A stretch of 42,000 nucleotides of DNA from contig CM043965.1 in assembly GCA_014529385.2 (NCBI GenBank), forward strand, positions 15,382,912 to 15,424,911. Direction: 5' to 3'. This document shows, one piece after another, positions 11,421 to 21,887 of this stretch. The position numbers and the translations under genes were made by a program. The DNA comes from Adiantum capillus-veneris. Its lineage: Eukaryota; Streptophyta; Polypodiopsida; Polypodiales; Pteridaceae. The stretch's first letter is position 1, and every line of letters begins with the position of its first letter. The notes under the pieces are model-generated. The model was not told the origin of the DNA. It saw only the letters and a program-made list of their open reading frames with translations, and did not search any database.

Positions 11421-11582
11421 TTGGGACAAGCATCTTATGGCTGCACTTTGGGCTTATCGCACTTCATTTCGCACATCCCTTGAATTCACACCATATCACT
11501 TGGTGTTTGGTAAGGAAGCCATTTTACCCATTGAAGTACAATTGGCTAGTCTCAGGGTGCTAGCTGGGTAGGTGGAACATCC
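11221..11582 (+). repeat. 181-bp tandem duplication inside integrase
   Basis: Copies start TAAACAATCACAAAAGTGAT at 11221 and 11402 and are nearly identical through the GGTGGAAC region. Since 181 is not a multiple of three, the duplication shifts the frame and truncates integrase. Confidence 0.95.
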
Positions 11583-12003
11583 TAATGCTCATCTCCACAA
11601 CCACATTCTTGATCTAGAGAGGCTTCAACTAAACAGAGAAGATGCTATCAACTATTATGCAGCACAGTCAGAGCAATGTCGACTTACCTTCAACAAGGGA
11701 CTTAGGGAAAAAGGTCTCAAGAAAGGTATGTTGGTCCTACGGTATGATAACAGATTTGACACTAGGAAGGATAAAAATTTTTCACCCAGATGGGAGGGGC
11801 CATTTGTTATTAGAAAGCGCTACGCCAATGGCAGTTACCGATTGATGGATACAGATGGTAGGCTCCACAAAACACGTGTCAATGGATGGAGGTTGAAGCA
11901 ATACTTTTTGAGATTTGATCAAACACCTATGATGGAAATCCCCGAGGAGGGAGTCTCCTCCACCTCAATTGACAAAGAATCAAGTACAACGCTAGAGGCA
12001 TGA
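11572..12003 (+). pseudogene. pol: Integrase C-terminal region, out of phase
   Basis: The frame contains FSPRWEGPFVI, NGSYRL and VNGWRLKQYF, typical of the DNA-binding C-terminal part of gypsy integrase. It is shifted by one base relative to the ORF ending at 11420, exactly as expected from the 181-bp duplication. The apparent ATG at 11572 is inside the old frame and not a natural start. The stop lies 16 bases before the polypurine tract. Confidence 0.85.
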
Positions 12004-12018
12004 ATACCTCTAGCCTTT

Positions 12019-12027
12019 GGGGGAGGG
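12019..12027 (+). other. Polypurine tract of gypsy element
   Basis: GGGGGAGGG lies four bases before the 3' LTR start (TGAGGC at 12032). A purine run in this position primes plus-strand DNA synthesis in LTR retrotransposons. Confidence 0.8.
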
Positions 12028-13121
12028 CTAATGAGGCAAGCTTTTCCATGCATGGGAACCCCCCCATATATCTTTGCCCTTTTGCCAAAATATTTCCTAT
12101 TATATAAGTTACTTTTGATTTTTCTTCTCTTTTTCACAAAAGTTTTAGCCTTTATTAAATAAATAAGACTTATGCTAATCAATCACGATGTAGCATAAAT
12201 AAGTAAGCTTTCTTTGTTGATATCTCTTTTGACCTTAAATATTAAATATATATATTCTAAATTACATTATATAGTTTAGTATTTTCTAATATATTTTTCA
12301 TGTTTATATATTATTCCACCCTACCAAATATTTTATTCACTAGTTTTCATTTTCAAACCTCAACCCCACTTTCAAATTTCAATAATACCTCCATCTAGAT
12401 GATTGCCAATCTTTTCAAAACTCTAGGTCATGTTTTCATACACATGAAGGAGCTTACACTTGAAGGCAAGAGAGAAGTCCACTCAAAGGGGACCACCAAA
12501 AGACCTTTGCAGCCACAAATAATACATTATTTGGCTGAATTTTTTAAGTAGAGAAGAACCCCGAATCTGAAGGAGCGTTCAACATGAAAGATGCAGCTCG
12601 TGATCTCAACTTTTAGCTCAATGTTTTTCAGAATTTTTGGAGTTATGAACACGGAGATATGATTTTTGTAGTGGACCCCAGTTTTCTCGTGTAATGGTGA
12701 CACAGGCCATCCCCAATTTTCTTCCCTCTAGAATGGCTATGGTTCTACAAGTCTTCAAGAATGATTACAAGAGACAAGGCTCTTTTAATGAGGTCTTGGC
12801 AAGTCTAGAGTGATTCTATCACCATTTTTGGAGGATCCATCCTCATCAACAACTATCCACCTTTGACAATCTCTCTTGTAAATTTCTTACCTCAATTCTC
12901 TCCCTAATAAGCTTATGTCTAGCCAAAGCTAGACTATTGTAAATATCTCCTATCCTCTACATCCTACCCACATTCTCTCATCTTCTCTCTCTATTGACTC
13001 TGGTATTTTAAATAATGAGGAGACAAGATGGGAGCCACAGCACATGCACCCCATTTTCCTAGTCACCAAAGTGGGACACTCACCTCAATTAGAAATATTG
13101 TTAAAACCTTCCCTCCTTCGC

Positions 13122-13128
13122 TATATAA
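13122..13128 (+). promoter_or_regulatory. TATA box in 3' LTR
   Basis: TATATAAGGAGGCC is conserved with the 5' LTR. Any activity would read out toward 14 kb. Confidence 0.65.
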
Positions 13129-13164
13129 GGAGGCCATGAGAGCTCACTAAAAAAAAAAACACAA

Positions 13165-13195
<31 letters not shown>

Positions 13196-13599
13196 TTATC
13201 CATACACACTCTTGTGCTACATGCTTGTAGCATGAACCCTAATCACATAATCACAACACCATCATCATCACCATCACCATGCACAAAAGATGAGCACCAC
13301 ACCTCCACACCACTTGTAATTAAGGGTTGAAGGCACAATTTCAAGAAGAAGAAGGGTGGACACACTCATGATATTCCTCGCCATCAACTCCCATCTCTCC
13401 ATTATGCCTCCTACGATCTTGTCCCCTTCTCATTTTCCTGCCATACGCTACCTATTGTATTCATCTTTTGCAAGCAATCAACACACTCCATCTTGGTGCC
13501 ATACTTTGTGTCGCTTTGGATACATCTCATTGTGAGTATGGTATATGCTTGTTCCTTGCCTTTTTTTTCTGCTTATGTAAAGGTGTGCGGATTCGCCAC

Positions 13600-13601
<2 letters not shown>

Positions 13602-13650
<49 letters not shown>
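13602..13650. repeat. (CA)n microsatellite in 3' LTR
   Basis: About 24 CA units, expanded compared with 4760-4787 in the 5' LTR. The upstream run at 13169-13195 is contracted instead. Confidence 0.95.
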
Positions 13651-13652
<2 letters not shown>

Positions 13653-14063
13653 CCTCTCATATTCCTATCATCTTGCTACTTCCATCTTGAGGTGTGCGGA
13701 TTCACCACCTCTTGTATGATAAGTGAGCATACTCGCAAGTTTCCCCTACCTCATTATCTTCCTTACAAACATGCACGAGTAGCAAGCCCATTCTCACTCA
13801 TTCACCACTCCTCTCACCTTATTCTCCGACCACCCCATTCCACATTTGGGCGTGGATCTTGAAATTGTTTTCCATGGCATGCTTCATGTATATGTATGCG
13901 TCCTAGCCGCATATCGTGCTAGGTGGTGCCCCTATTGTGTATCCCCCATGATGAGGCCATTGTGCATAGTCTTGGTGTAGAGGCCACCGGGTCTATTTTT
14001 CACTTCCGCCTCTCATTTGGTGCCCCCACTGAGGAGGGCTCTTGAAACCTTCAGTTTACAAGG

Positions 14064-14678
14064 ATGACATGTTTACTTCTCTTCATGGACGAGTGGCTTC
14101 TTGAATTCTCTAATTGGACCACTGAAGAGGAGGAGCTTCAAGCAGGTTTGACACAATTCATCAAGACACTCTTGCAAGGGTGTTGTATTGTTAGCATAGA
14201 AGAAGTGGTAAGACCTCTTTCCCTACTCAGATTGTTTACATTTCTCATCATCCCCGCAAGCGTAGAAGCAAGGCACAAGTTGCATCATGCTCACATTGTA
14301 GCCAAAAACCGCACCTTCGACATGAGTGCAACCCAAAGTGAAGAAAAGGCCATCATTTTCTCCCTCGACATACGCACAGGCGTTCTCACAACGGTAGGCT
14401 TTCAAGTAGCACCAGGCTTCTCTACATCTACGTCCCCATCTTTGCCACCTATTCCACCTACATCCACAACAAGCCTTCACAACTTGAGGAAGCTACTACG
14501 AACGCGTGGTCCCTCCCTCTCCCTTGCACCAAAAGATTCAAAGGTTTTCAAGCGCCGACAATCACCCCGTCTCCAAAACAAAAGGGTAAATCCTCCAAAG
14601 TCTTTCTATACCTCACTCTCATCTCATGAGCCAGGAACTAGAAACATCAGCATGGATTCTACGTCGTCTACCGAGTGA
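14064..14678 (+). CDS. Unknown 204-codon ORF within the 3' LTR
   Basis: The ORF starts MTCLLLFMDEWLLEF and continues through an acidic segment (TTEEEELQ), a Ser/Thr/Pro-rich middle and a basic C-terminal part (KRRQSPRLQNKR). The 5' LTR copy is split by an indel. No domain was recognised. It lies downstream of the LTR TATA box, so LTR-driven transcripts would contain it. It may be an accessory protein remnant or a chance ORF; length and non-repetitive composition argue mildly for the former. Confidence 0.35.
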   Translation: MTCLLLFMDEWLLEFSNWTTEEEELQAGLTQFIKTLLQGCCIVSIEEVVRPLSLLRLFTFLIIPASVEARHKLHHAHIVAKNRTFDMSATQSEEKAIIFSLDIRTGVLTTVGFQVAPGFSTSTSPSLPPIPPTSTTSLHNLRKLLRTRGPSLSLAPKDSKVFKRRQSPRLQNKRVNPPKSFYTSLSSHEPGTRNISMDSTSSTE

Positions 14679-14779
14679 AGTGGCGGAGCTTGTCATCGAC
14701 AAGGTCTTTGACACACGTTTTGCTTGGCGGAAAGACAAGACCCTCCACCTTCAAGGGGTGTTGCTTGTGAATCAAGGCA

Positions 14780-15060
14780 TCTCTAACATCCCAATGAGCC
14801 TATTCAGTTGTAGACATAACAACTCTAGCAACAGTAGACCTGCGAGAATGTGAAACATCCTCAACAAAGCCTGTATCCACAAAAGACAGACGTTCATCAA
14901 TGTCGTGTACAACATTCCAAACACCCTTTGACACAAGAACATGTGTCATCATATAAGCCCACATTGTGTAGTTATACCCATTCAGTTTATCCTCAACCGC
15001 AAAAATCTTGAAACATTTGTGTTGTTGTCAGCGAAGGCGATTGACTGCACCTGAAAATTT
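14780..15060 (-). pseudogene. gag: Ty1/copia gag N-terminal fragment
   Basis: On the minus strand from about 15009 the frame reads KIFAVEDKLNGYNYTMW, then MMTHVLVSKGVWNVV, and ends AHWDVRD at 14780. This is the copia gag pattern (a substrate-like LNG-x-NY-x-x-W motif followed by LVSKGVW). One in-frame stop occurs at 14800-14802. The frame is cut at the gypsy LTR junction. Upstream are a primer-site-like sequence and a probable LTR. It is the front half of the element whose integrase/RT lies at 1542-3165; the middle (rest of gag, zinc knuckle, most of protease) is absent. Confidence 0.82.
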
Positions 15061-15066
15061 GTGGTT

Positions 15067-15079
15067 TTTGTGATACCAA
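15067..15079 (-). other. Primer binding site-like sequence of copia element
   Basis: On the minus strand TTGGTATCACAAAAACC follows the LTR end. Its first bases match the start of the plant initiator-Met primer site (TGGTATCAGAGC) and then diverge. Confidence 0.55.
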
Positions 15080-15080
15080 T

Positions 15081-15481
15081 TAGAAAGCTAAGGTGGATAT
15101 AAAATTGTGGCATTCATCATTTTGTAGACCATAGCAATTGATAATAGGTAGATTAGAAAGAGTGAACTCAATATGCAATGGCATGAAAACTTGCTTGGTT
15201 GATTAGAGAAAATGGAGAGAGAGCTACAAGCTTTGCCTAGTGGCTTTATAGGTTCAAGATGAAAGGTGGAAGTAAAGGTGAAAGGGATATGCAACACACA
15301 TGGTAGAGAGTAAGTAGCATGCGGGCTGCAATGAGTAGCCCGCATGTGGGCTATAATGTGTAGCATGTGTGAATCTAGGAGGTTCTATGTCGGGGAGTAT
15401 ATCCATGCACATAAAGGTGCATGCATGCTTAGATTTAGGTATTGGCCACCTTAGAGTGTAAGCTAAAGGCTTACCCCAACA
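15081..15481 (-). repeat. Probable copia 5' LTR, about 400 bp
   Basis: On the minus strand the sequence starts TGTTGGGGTAAGCC (15481 downward), a common plant LTR start, and runs to the primer-site-like sequence at 15079. A TATAAA motif lies near 15246-15251 on the minus strand. The right terminus is not a clean CA, and no partner LTR is in the window, so the limits are provisional. Confidence 0.55.
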
Positions 15482-15629
15482 ACCGCCCTCATAAGTTGAA
15501 GCATACACAAGAAGCGTGGATTATAATCATGGTTCTGATATGGGTTACATTGGGTAACTACACATGAATCTAATCCAAGAGAGTGGGTCTTACCACCAAA
15601 ATTTGGGTTTGGGGTAGTGTCTAAACACT

Positions 15630-16104
15630 TTACAAAATATTCTCATAGTAGACAATGTTAATGTCCCTTCTTCTTCTACTACTACTAATGTACCTTGCAT
15701 TAAGAATCACTTGGATTCTCTTGATTCTTAGCATTATATTTGAGGAAACACGTATTAGGTGCATGTTCTCATTTAGAAGGCACACGTTGGTCCAAAAGCA
15801 ATCTTGTGATTTATGGTTGCTTTTGCTACAATGTGAGCAACCTTTTACCTTTGACACCCATTGCGCTATCTCAAGATCTTGTGTAAGAGCCAAGTCTCTT
15901 TTCTTCTTCAAGAAGCGAGTTGATTACATATCCAAGTGCCCGGATAGGATCCTTCTCCTTTAGCACAATTACAATGTTGTAAATCTAGTTGGTAGGGATT
16001 AAAAAGGATGGCTATTTTATCCTTGTCCGGAACTTGTACCTCAAGGGAGAGTACTCTTGAGTTTGTTGACAAGGATAGAAACATCACCTTGACCTTGCGT
16101 GTTG
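15630..16104 (-). pseudogene. gag: Second copia gag, C-terminal part with zinc knuckle
   Basis: The minus-strand frame includes WVSKVKGCSHCSKSNHKSQDC, a CX2CX4HX4C zinc knuckle at about 15790-15830, used for RNA binding. Upstream, from 16104, it reads GQGDVSILVNKLKS before stops and frame changes. This is the continuation of the gag fragment at 18393-18721. The two halves are separated by a solo LTR, and the minus-strand frame resumes across it when one copy of the TGTTG duplication is discounted. Confidence 0.8.
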
Positions 16105-16556
16105 TGTCATAATAACTAATATCTAATTCTCTTAAATTATTTTCTCATGTTAAAATGATCATTTAATATAGGAAAGTGCCGGGGGAGAAACAACTAGAAT
16201 ATTGGTTAAGGTGGCAGACCGGCGACAGTAGGGATCCAAAGGAGGGAAAATAGGGATCCAAAGGGGGGGGGGGGGCATCTGCAAAATAGCAATGTGCAAC
16301 AATGGGCTTTAAAGACCCTAAGGTTGAACCCATTAAGACTTCCAAAATGCTAAGGTTCCAAAAATCAAAGGTTGTGCCCAATGGTCAAGCTTAGGAAAAT
16401 TGGATGCTTTGTGTGTGTACAAAAAAGTCTTCATGATTCCTACATAGGAGGGGGCGAGTCCTGTAAGTAGGGGATGAGAGAGAAACACATACACACACAC
16501 TCTCACAAGCTTCCTTTACACAAAGGGAATGAGGGACACATGTCAGCTCCCTAGCC

Positions 16557-17241
16557 CCGAGGGATTCATCATTGAAAACTTATCACACCATGTAAGTGCA
16601 GGGGAGGGTTTTTTTTTTTTTTACAAGTTACATAAGCGTAGAAGTTAGGGGCAGGTCCCCAATAATTCCCAATCTTAAAAATAAGGGAGGGGGGTATCAT
16701 ATTTATGGGGGGGGGGGGGAGGAGGGGGGGATTGATCGGGCTTGATTACTTGTAATGATTGGTCATCGGTGTGTACTAGAACTTGAATGAATTTTGGGGA
16801 AGTTTTCAATAATGTCACACATTAAATTTTTTATCAAGCTGATCATAGATAAGGACTGATTTGGAGCAGGTTAAGGGTTGATTTACACTAGTTTTGGATG
16901 AGTTAAAATTGGACGAGTAGCCAGAGTCAGGGCTGATCGGGCACATAGTTTGAAAGTCAAACTAAGATACATTGAGGGTACATCTAGTTATCAACAAAAG
17001 TGGCTCCTTAGTATGTTTCCAGTCACTATGCTACACACTCTTTGACTAGTTTTACTTATAAGATCATGTGAGACCTAAATTTTATATGTAAGATAGAGGT
17101 ATGATAGTTTTATTCATTGATTGTCGTATAACCGTACAAAGGGGGGTCATATGCCCTAATATGAGTTGTATATAGGGATTTTATCAAAGTTGTCTGCTCG
17201 CAGGTGGCGTCCCATTTTGTATATAGAGTGAATCCCTTGGG
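16557..17241. mobile_element. MITE-like insertion with 9-bp target duplication
   Basis: TCCCTAGCC flanks both sides (16548-16556, 17242-17250), and copy B of the LTR has this 9-mer once at the same place. The insert begins CCGAGGGATTCA and ends TGAATCCCTTGGG, giving short inverted termini with a mismatch or indel. It has G-runs (16689-16731) and no coding capacity. A 9-bp duplication is typical of Mutator-like elements; the short termini leave the superfamily uncertain. Confidence 0.75.
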
Positions 17242-17692
17242 TCCCTAGCCAAGATGCCCACAAGGTGCACTCAAATCCTATTGGATGGCCATGGAGGTGG
17301 ACCAATGAGAATTAGGATAGAATGAATCTAGTTTAATTCATTTAAAACCACTTAATAAAAGAACCAATAAGAATTAAGCTCTCTAGAAGACTATTGGAAA
17401 CTCTCCCAAGGGATCCAATGAGCATTCAACAACCCATTCACTTGCCTGATTCCTATTGACCAGAAGACAAAGGAGTCCAATGAGAGTTTAGTTGCATTAA
17501 TTAATTACCTAAATCTCTCACAAAAGGGGAAAGGGGGACACATGTCAAAAGGCTATCACTTATGCTACTTAATTCTCATCGGCTAAGCTTGGAGAGGTCC
17601 AATGGGGTGTCAGCATGAGTAATTTGCATGAGGGGTCGACCAAGAGAGATAGGGGGCTGATTTTTTAAAAGGAATTATTCCACACATAAGAA

Positions 17693-17694
<2 letters not shown>

Positions 17695-17727
<33 letters not shown>
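17695..17727. repeat. (CT)n microsatellite within solo LTR A
   Basis: Uninterrupted CT run; copy B has only a few CT units at the homologous place. Confidence 0.9.
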
Positions 17728-17730
<3 letters not shown>

Positions 17731-18392
17731 CTTTAGTCGAAAGCTTATCACCTACTCCAAGCTTGTGAGAGGGAGGCCTACACCAACAACTCTTGGCTTT
17801 GTGATGCAAATCCAACCAAGAGCCAAGCTTCAATGCATGCTCGTCTCCTCTACCATGCTAAGTACTAAGCTAAGCTATGCTAGTATGAGTGATTATGTGA
17901 GGAGATGTACTTCTTTCTCGTAAGACTAATCCTTCTTCCTCTCAATCTACTCTCATACCCCGCTATCTCTCACGATCTACGAAGGTGTGTGAGGTCTTGG
18001 GTTTGAGACCGTGAGGGAATTGATGTTGTGTTTTATAAGTGTTTGCTGAGTGCTTGAAGCTTCCATCTTCATTGCACTAGCTAGTGATTGAAGGAACACA
18101 AAGAATTGTATTGTAAAATGTCTCCCTTGATGGGGAAACCTATAATACAAAGCCTTTTGGAAGGGGGACCGCTCCATGTCAATCCGGTCCTCAACTATTG
18201 TCAATAGCTTAATTTATCTCTCTTTTGAAGTATTTTTCATGCCTATCTAATCAGGTGTTATGCTTTTTGTTGCTCTCTCCATCCAAACACTCTTGTTATG
18301 ATCATTAGGAATCTATTCTAATGAAATGCTCACTATGTTCATTTTATTTTCCATTACACACAAGTTACTAGGCCATTAAATGTTACATGTTG

Positions 18393-18721
18393 AGACCATA
18401 AAGATGGATTTTAAAGCTCATCTTAGAGTGCTTACCTTGAACATTGAATAGACGCTCTAGGGATTTCCAAGCATGAAGAGTGCATGCATTATCATCGATA
18501 TGGTAGATAAAGTCAGCTTCCAAGGCTATGATGTTTCCAAGGACTTGCTCATCTTTGGCTTGTTGTTAAGCACTCAAGGTTTGTGTCGAGGCTTCCCCCA
18601 AACTGGATGGTGGTTTTACAATGCTATAAAGGTTTTTTTGCATCAGCACCTTCTTCACTTTGGTTTGCCAGTTGTAAAACTCGCCGCCGTCATTGAATTT
18701 ATCGATGCTCTTGGTAGACAT
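18393..18721 (-). pseudogene. gag: Second copia gag, N-terminal part
   Basis: On the minus strand from ATG 18721 (MSTKSIDKFNDGGEFYNW) the frame shows the copia gag pattern (F-x-x-W, then KKVLMQKNLYSIV, and a later LEADFIYHIDDN ... AWKSLERLFN). One stop interrupts it. It ends at the TGTTG duplication of solo LTR A and resumes at 16104. The family call rests on this pattern together with the zinc knuckle downstream. Confidence 0.78.
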
Positions 18722-18957
18722 TATGCTTGTAGGGTGGTCTTAACAAAAACATTTGGTAGTGTCTAAACCATTTACAATTTTAGAGTGCAATATGGTAAAG
18801 ATACTAGCTCAAGTATGGCATACACATTGAGATTTACAACCGAAAAAATATCCACATCATCACCATAAGCAAAGAAAATTGGAGCCATTGAGAAGGAAGA
18901 TTTTTCAACGTCTGATTTTCAGTTGGGATGCTTTGAAATCCTTTGAGTTGATTCAAT
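18722..18957. other. Leader of copia gag, no further gene seen
   Basis: Presumed 5' untranslated region of the minus-strand copia gag. The motif TAGTGTCTAAAC near 18758 also occurs near 15584, also on the copia side. No LTR boundary was identified. Confidence 0.35.
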
Positions 18958-18958
18958 G

Positions 18959-19359
<401 letters not shown>

Positions 19360-20290
19360 TATCAATTGATTGGGTTTGGGTTTCTATTTTGGGGTATAGA
19401 ATGAAAGTATACATCAACCCTTGCATGTATGGTTGATTTGGGAACTTTAATTATCAAGGATCACTATTTGGAAGTGGTTATTGATTGCAAGCTCAAATTA
19501 TATCTTATTTCTCTTTTATCTATCACTAGTATCCTTAATCTATAGTCTAATTCTCTATTAATCTCTTTGAGACAGTCTTAATTCCTCATTAGCTTGTGCT
19601 ACTAGCACTAGATTATCACTCTTTTCAATTTATTCTCTTCATTTCTACTCGTATGCTATTTTCTACTCACAATTAGAGGCCCAATGCCTGCACGATCTTC
19701 TTTGGAGAACAACACATTGCAACAACATTATGATAAAGAACTTTAGTTTTCTTCTTACAAGCATGGATCTATGAGATGCCACAACTTCACTCGAGCTGCA
19801 AAAGAAGGTTGTGATGAAAAGTTCTTGTGAAATGATAAAGACTACCTTACACCATTATGTACAAAATGGAACGTTCAAATAGATAAGTATAAAAGTCAAG
19901 CTTAATTAGACACAAAATTGAAGGAACTTACAAGTGAAAGAGCATAGGGAGCTTAATTGATTGGGTTTTGGTTTTTATTTTGGGATACATAATTGGAATG
20001 TACATCCATCATTGCGTGTATGGTTGATTTGTTATTAGGAATCATTAATTGGAAGTGGTCATTGATTATAGACTCAAAATTTATTTCATTTCCTTGTTAT
20101 CTACTACTTATATTATCCTTAATCTAAGTCCAATCCTCTATTAATTTCTCGCTAATCAATCATAATTCCTCATTACCTTCTGCTATTAGCACTACATTTG
20201 CACTATCTATATCATATTCTCTTTGTTTCTAGTTGTAAGCTATTTTCTAATCATAATCAGAGGCCCGACATCTACTCCTAGAGAACAACC
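19360..20290. repeat. Diverged direct repeat, about 330 bp, two copies
   Basis: Copies at about 19360-19700 and 19955-20290 share GATTGGGTTT, GTATGGTTGATTTG, TCCTTAATCTA, CTCTATTAAT and AGAGGCCC in order. The second copy is followed by TTTTTGGTGAACCCGATGC, which could be a primer-site region, and then by a gag-like fragment. The repeats could therefore be pieces of a duplicated LTR end; that is an inference. Confidence 0.6.
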
Positions 20291-20347
20291 TACTCCGACA
20301 TATTTTTGGTGAACCCGATGCAAAACGAATAGGGTAAGTGGAGAGCC

Positions 20348-20614
20348 ATGTCTACCAATGGTCAAAAAAACGGGACAACAAATGTTACAACAATGCCAAA
20401 ATTGCAAGTACAAATGACAAAGTTTAAATAGTGTATGGAAACACATGGATAGAATTCAAGAAAGCTCTAAAAGAGGAGTATTTCATCAAAGCTAAGGAGT
20501 GGGTAATGAAGCAGAGTTTCATGAAATGGGTACAACAACAGAACAAGGATCTATGTGCACCAAAATTGCTAGGGAATTCAAGAAAAGATTTGATCAACTA
20601 TCCACAACCGAGCT
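20348..20614 (+). pseudogene. gag: Gypsy-like gag N-terminal fragment
   Basis: ATG 20348 (MSTNGQKNGTTN) runs to a stop near 20428. A second frame from about 20431 reads WIEFKKALKEEYF, VMKQSFMKWVQQQNKDL, then shifts. This resembles the gag stretch in which a W-x-x-FKKAL-x-x-F block precedes the core. The fragment ends where LTR D (TGTCATAAAA, 20615) begins, so it was probably the insertion target. Confidence 0.55.
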
Positions 20615-21887
20615 TGTCATAAAATCTAATATCTAACCAACCCAAATGATTTTCTCATATTAAACTGATCATTTAATGTGGGAGAATAAACGGGTACAAG
20701 GGTTAGAATATAGACATGTGCTTATGGATCTATCTCATCATGGGGCCAAGGTTAAAAGGTGTTTAGTATGGATCCTGATTTACCCCTTGTAATTTTTTGT
20801 ATTAAAAACGCACATTTGTAAGACCCCCGTTATGAGGAAAAGCCATCGTGCGTGAAGAAAAATCACTCGTCGAAAATCTTAAGTTCACGACCAAGTCTGG
20901 AGCTTTGCTTGAGTTCGCAGGAATATTATGGCCGAAGAGCGGTTGAAAAGTGGTCGAAAAACGGCCGATCAATTGGTCGATGGCTGGTGGCCGGTGGTCG
21001 GAAGTCAATGGCTGGTGGTCGATTTCAAGATGGACTTGTTTCCTCAAGGGCGGCCACACATGGACGTGTTGGAGAGCCCAAGTCGTACTTGTCAACACAA
21101 GGGCAGCTACACATGGCTGCCTCTCACGAGAGAGGGCATCCCTTTTGGCCTATGAAAGGAGGCCTCTCTCTCTCTCAAAGGGGAAAGGGGGACACTTGTC
21201 TCAAGGCTAGCATGGTTGCTTGATATGCACCCTGCATGTGATTGGCTAGGCTTGTAGGGGTCCAATCATCTTCTAGCATGAGCTACAAGGGGGGGGGTCG
21301 ACCAAGGAAAATGAGGGATTGCTTGTAGGGTATACTCTCCCACACACTCACACACACACACACACACTCATTGTGTGAGGTACAAAATGCAAGGGCTCCA
21401 TCTCGTTCTCCAAGCTTGTAGAGAAGTTGAGAGCCTACACCAACACTCTTGGCTATGGAATGCCAATCCAACCAAGAGCCATGCTCCAATGCTTAAGCTT
21501 GCCATCTTCTCCATCTTCATTAGTATGCTATTATGTATGCTAAGCAAGAAGAGTGATGATAAGTGAGGAACTATTTATTTTTCCTATGAACGTTTCTTTT
21601 TCCTCTTCCCTACCCTCATTGCCCGCTAGCTCTCTCCACCTTTAAAGGTGTTTGAGTCCTTGGGACTGAGGTCGGGGATGGTTAATGCTTTTTCAAAGAT
21701 TATGTTATGATCATGATGCATGAAGCTTTCCATCTTTATTGCATCACCTAGGTCACAAGGAACACAAAGATTGTATTGTACCAAGTCTCTCTTGATGGGA
21801 GAATCTATGATACAAAAGCCTATTGGAGGGGAGACTGGCTCCACATAAATCCGGTCCTCATGCTCTTGTGCGAAGGAATTCTTTTCG

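Larger units (their letters stand above)
3166..14779 (+). mobile_element. Ty3/gypsy Tat-lineage LTR retrotransposon, full length but mutated
   Basis: Two near-identical LTR copies (3166-5922, 12032-14779) flank gag, protease, RT, RNase H, a second RNase H and integrase, in gypsy order. The second RNase H domain (SLFFDGAY ... NNEAEYAAL ... DALA) between the first RNase H and integrase is the known hallmark of Tat/Ogre-type elements. A polypurine tract precedes the 3' LTR. Coding is interrupted by five in-frame stops, one frameshift and a 181-bp duplication, so this copy cannot encode its proteins autonomously. It lies inside a minus-strand copia element. No matching target duplication was found (5' flank CGCAC, 3' flank TCTCT) and no clear primer binding site follows the left LTR copy. 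Confidence 0.88.
12032..14779 (+). repeat. 3' LTR copy of the Tat-type gypsy element
   Basis: It starts TGAGGCAAGC directly after the polypurine tract and matches the 5' copy to AATCAAGGC at 14778, where copia gag sequence (minus strand) begins abruptly. A terminal CA would fall at 14778-14779. Whether this is the true LTR end or a truncation is unresolved: the left copy is not followed by a primer binding site. Confidence 0.88.
16105..18387 (+). mobile_element. Solo LTR (copy A) with 5-bp target duplication
   Basis: The LTR starts TGTCATAATA and ends AAATGTTACA, with TGTTG on both sides (16100-16104, 18388-18392). Related copies are at 29391-30974 (plus), 31735-33095 (minus) and, more diverged, 20615-24491. 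The last is followed by a primer binding site, which proves the LTR nature. Copy A is longer than copy B because of a 685-bp insertion at 16557-17241; without it and its 9-bp duplication the length is 1589 bp versus 1584 bp for copy B. It is inserted in a minus-strand copia gag. Confidence 0.92.

Noticed and set aside
13478-13690. Open frames made of His-Thr or Cys-Val repeats in CA runs
   Set aside because: They are translations of a CA microsatellite in the LTR.
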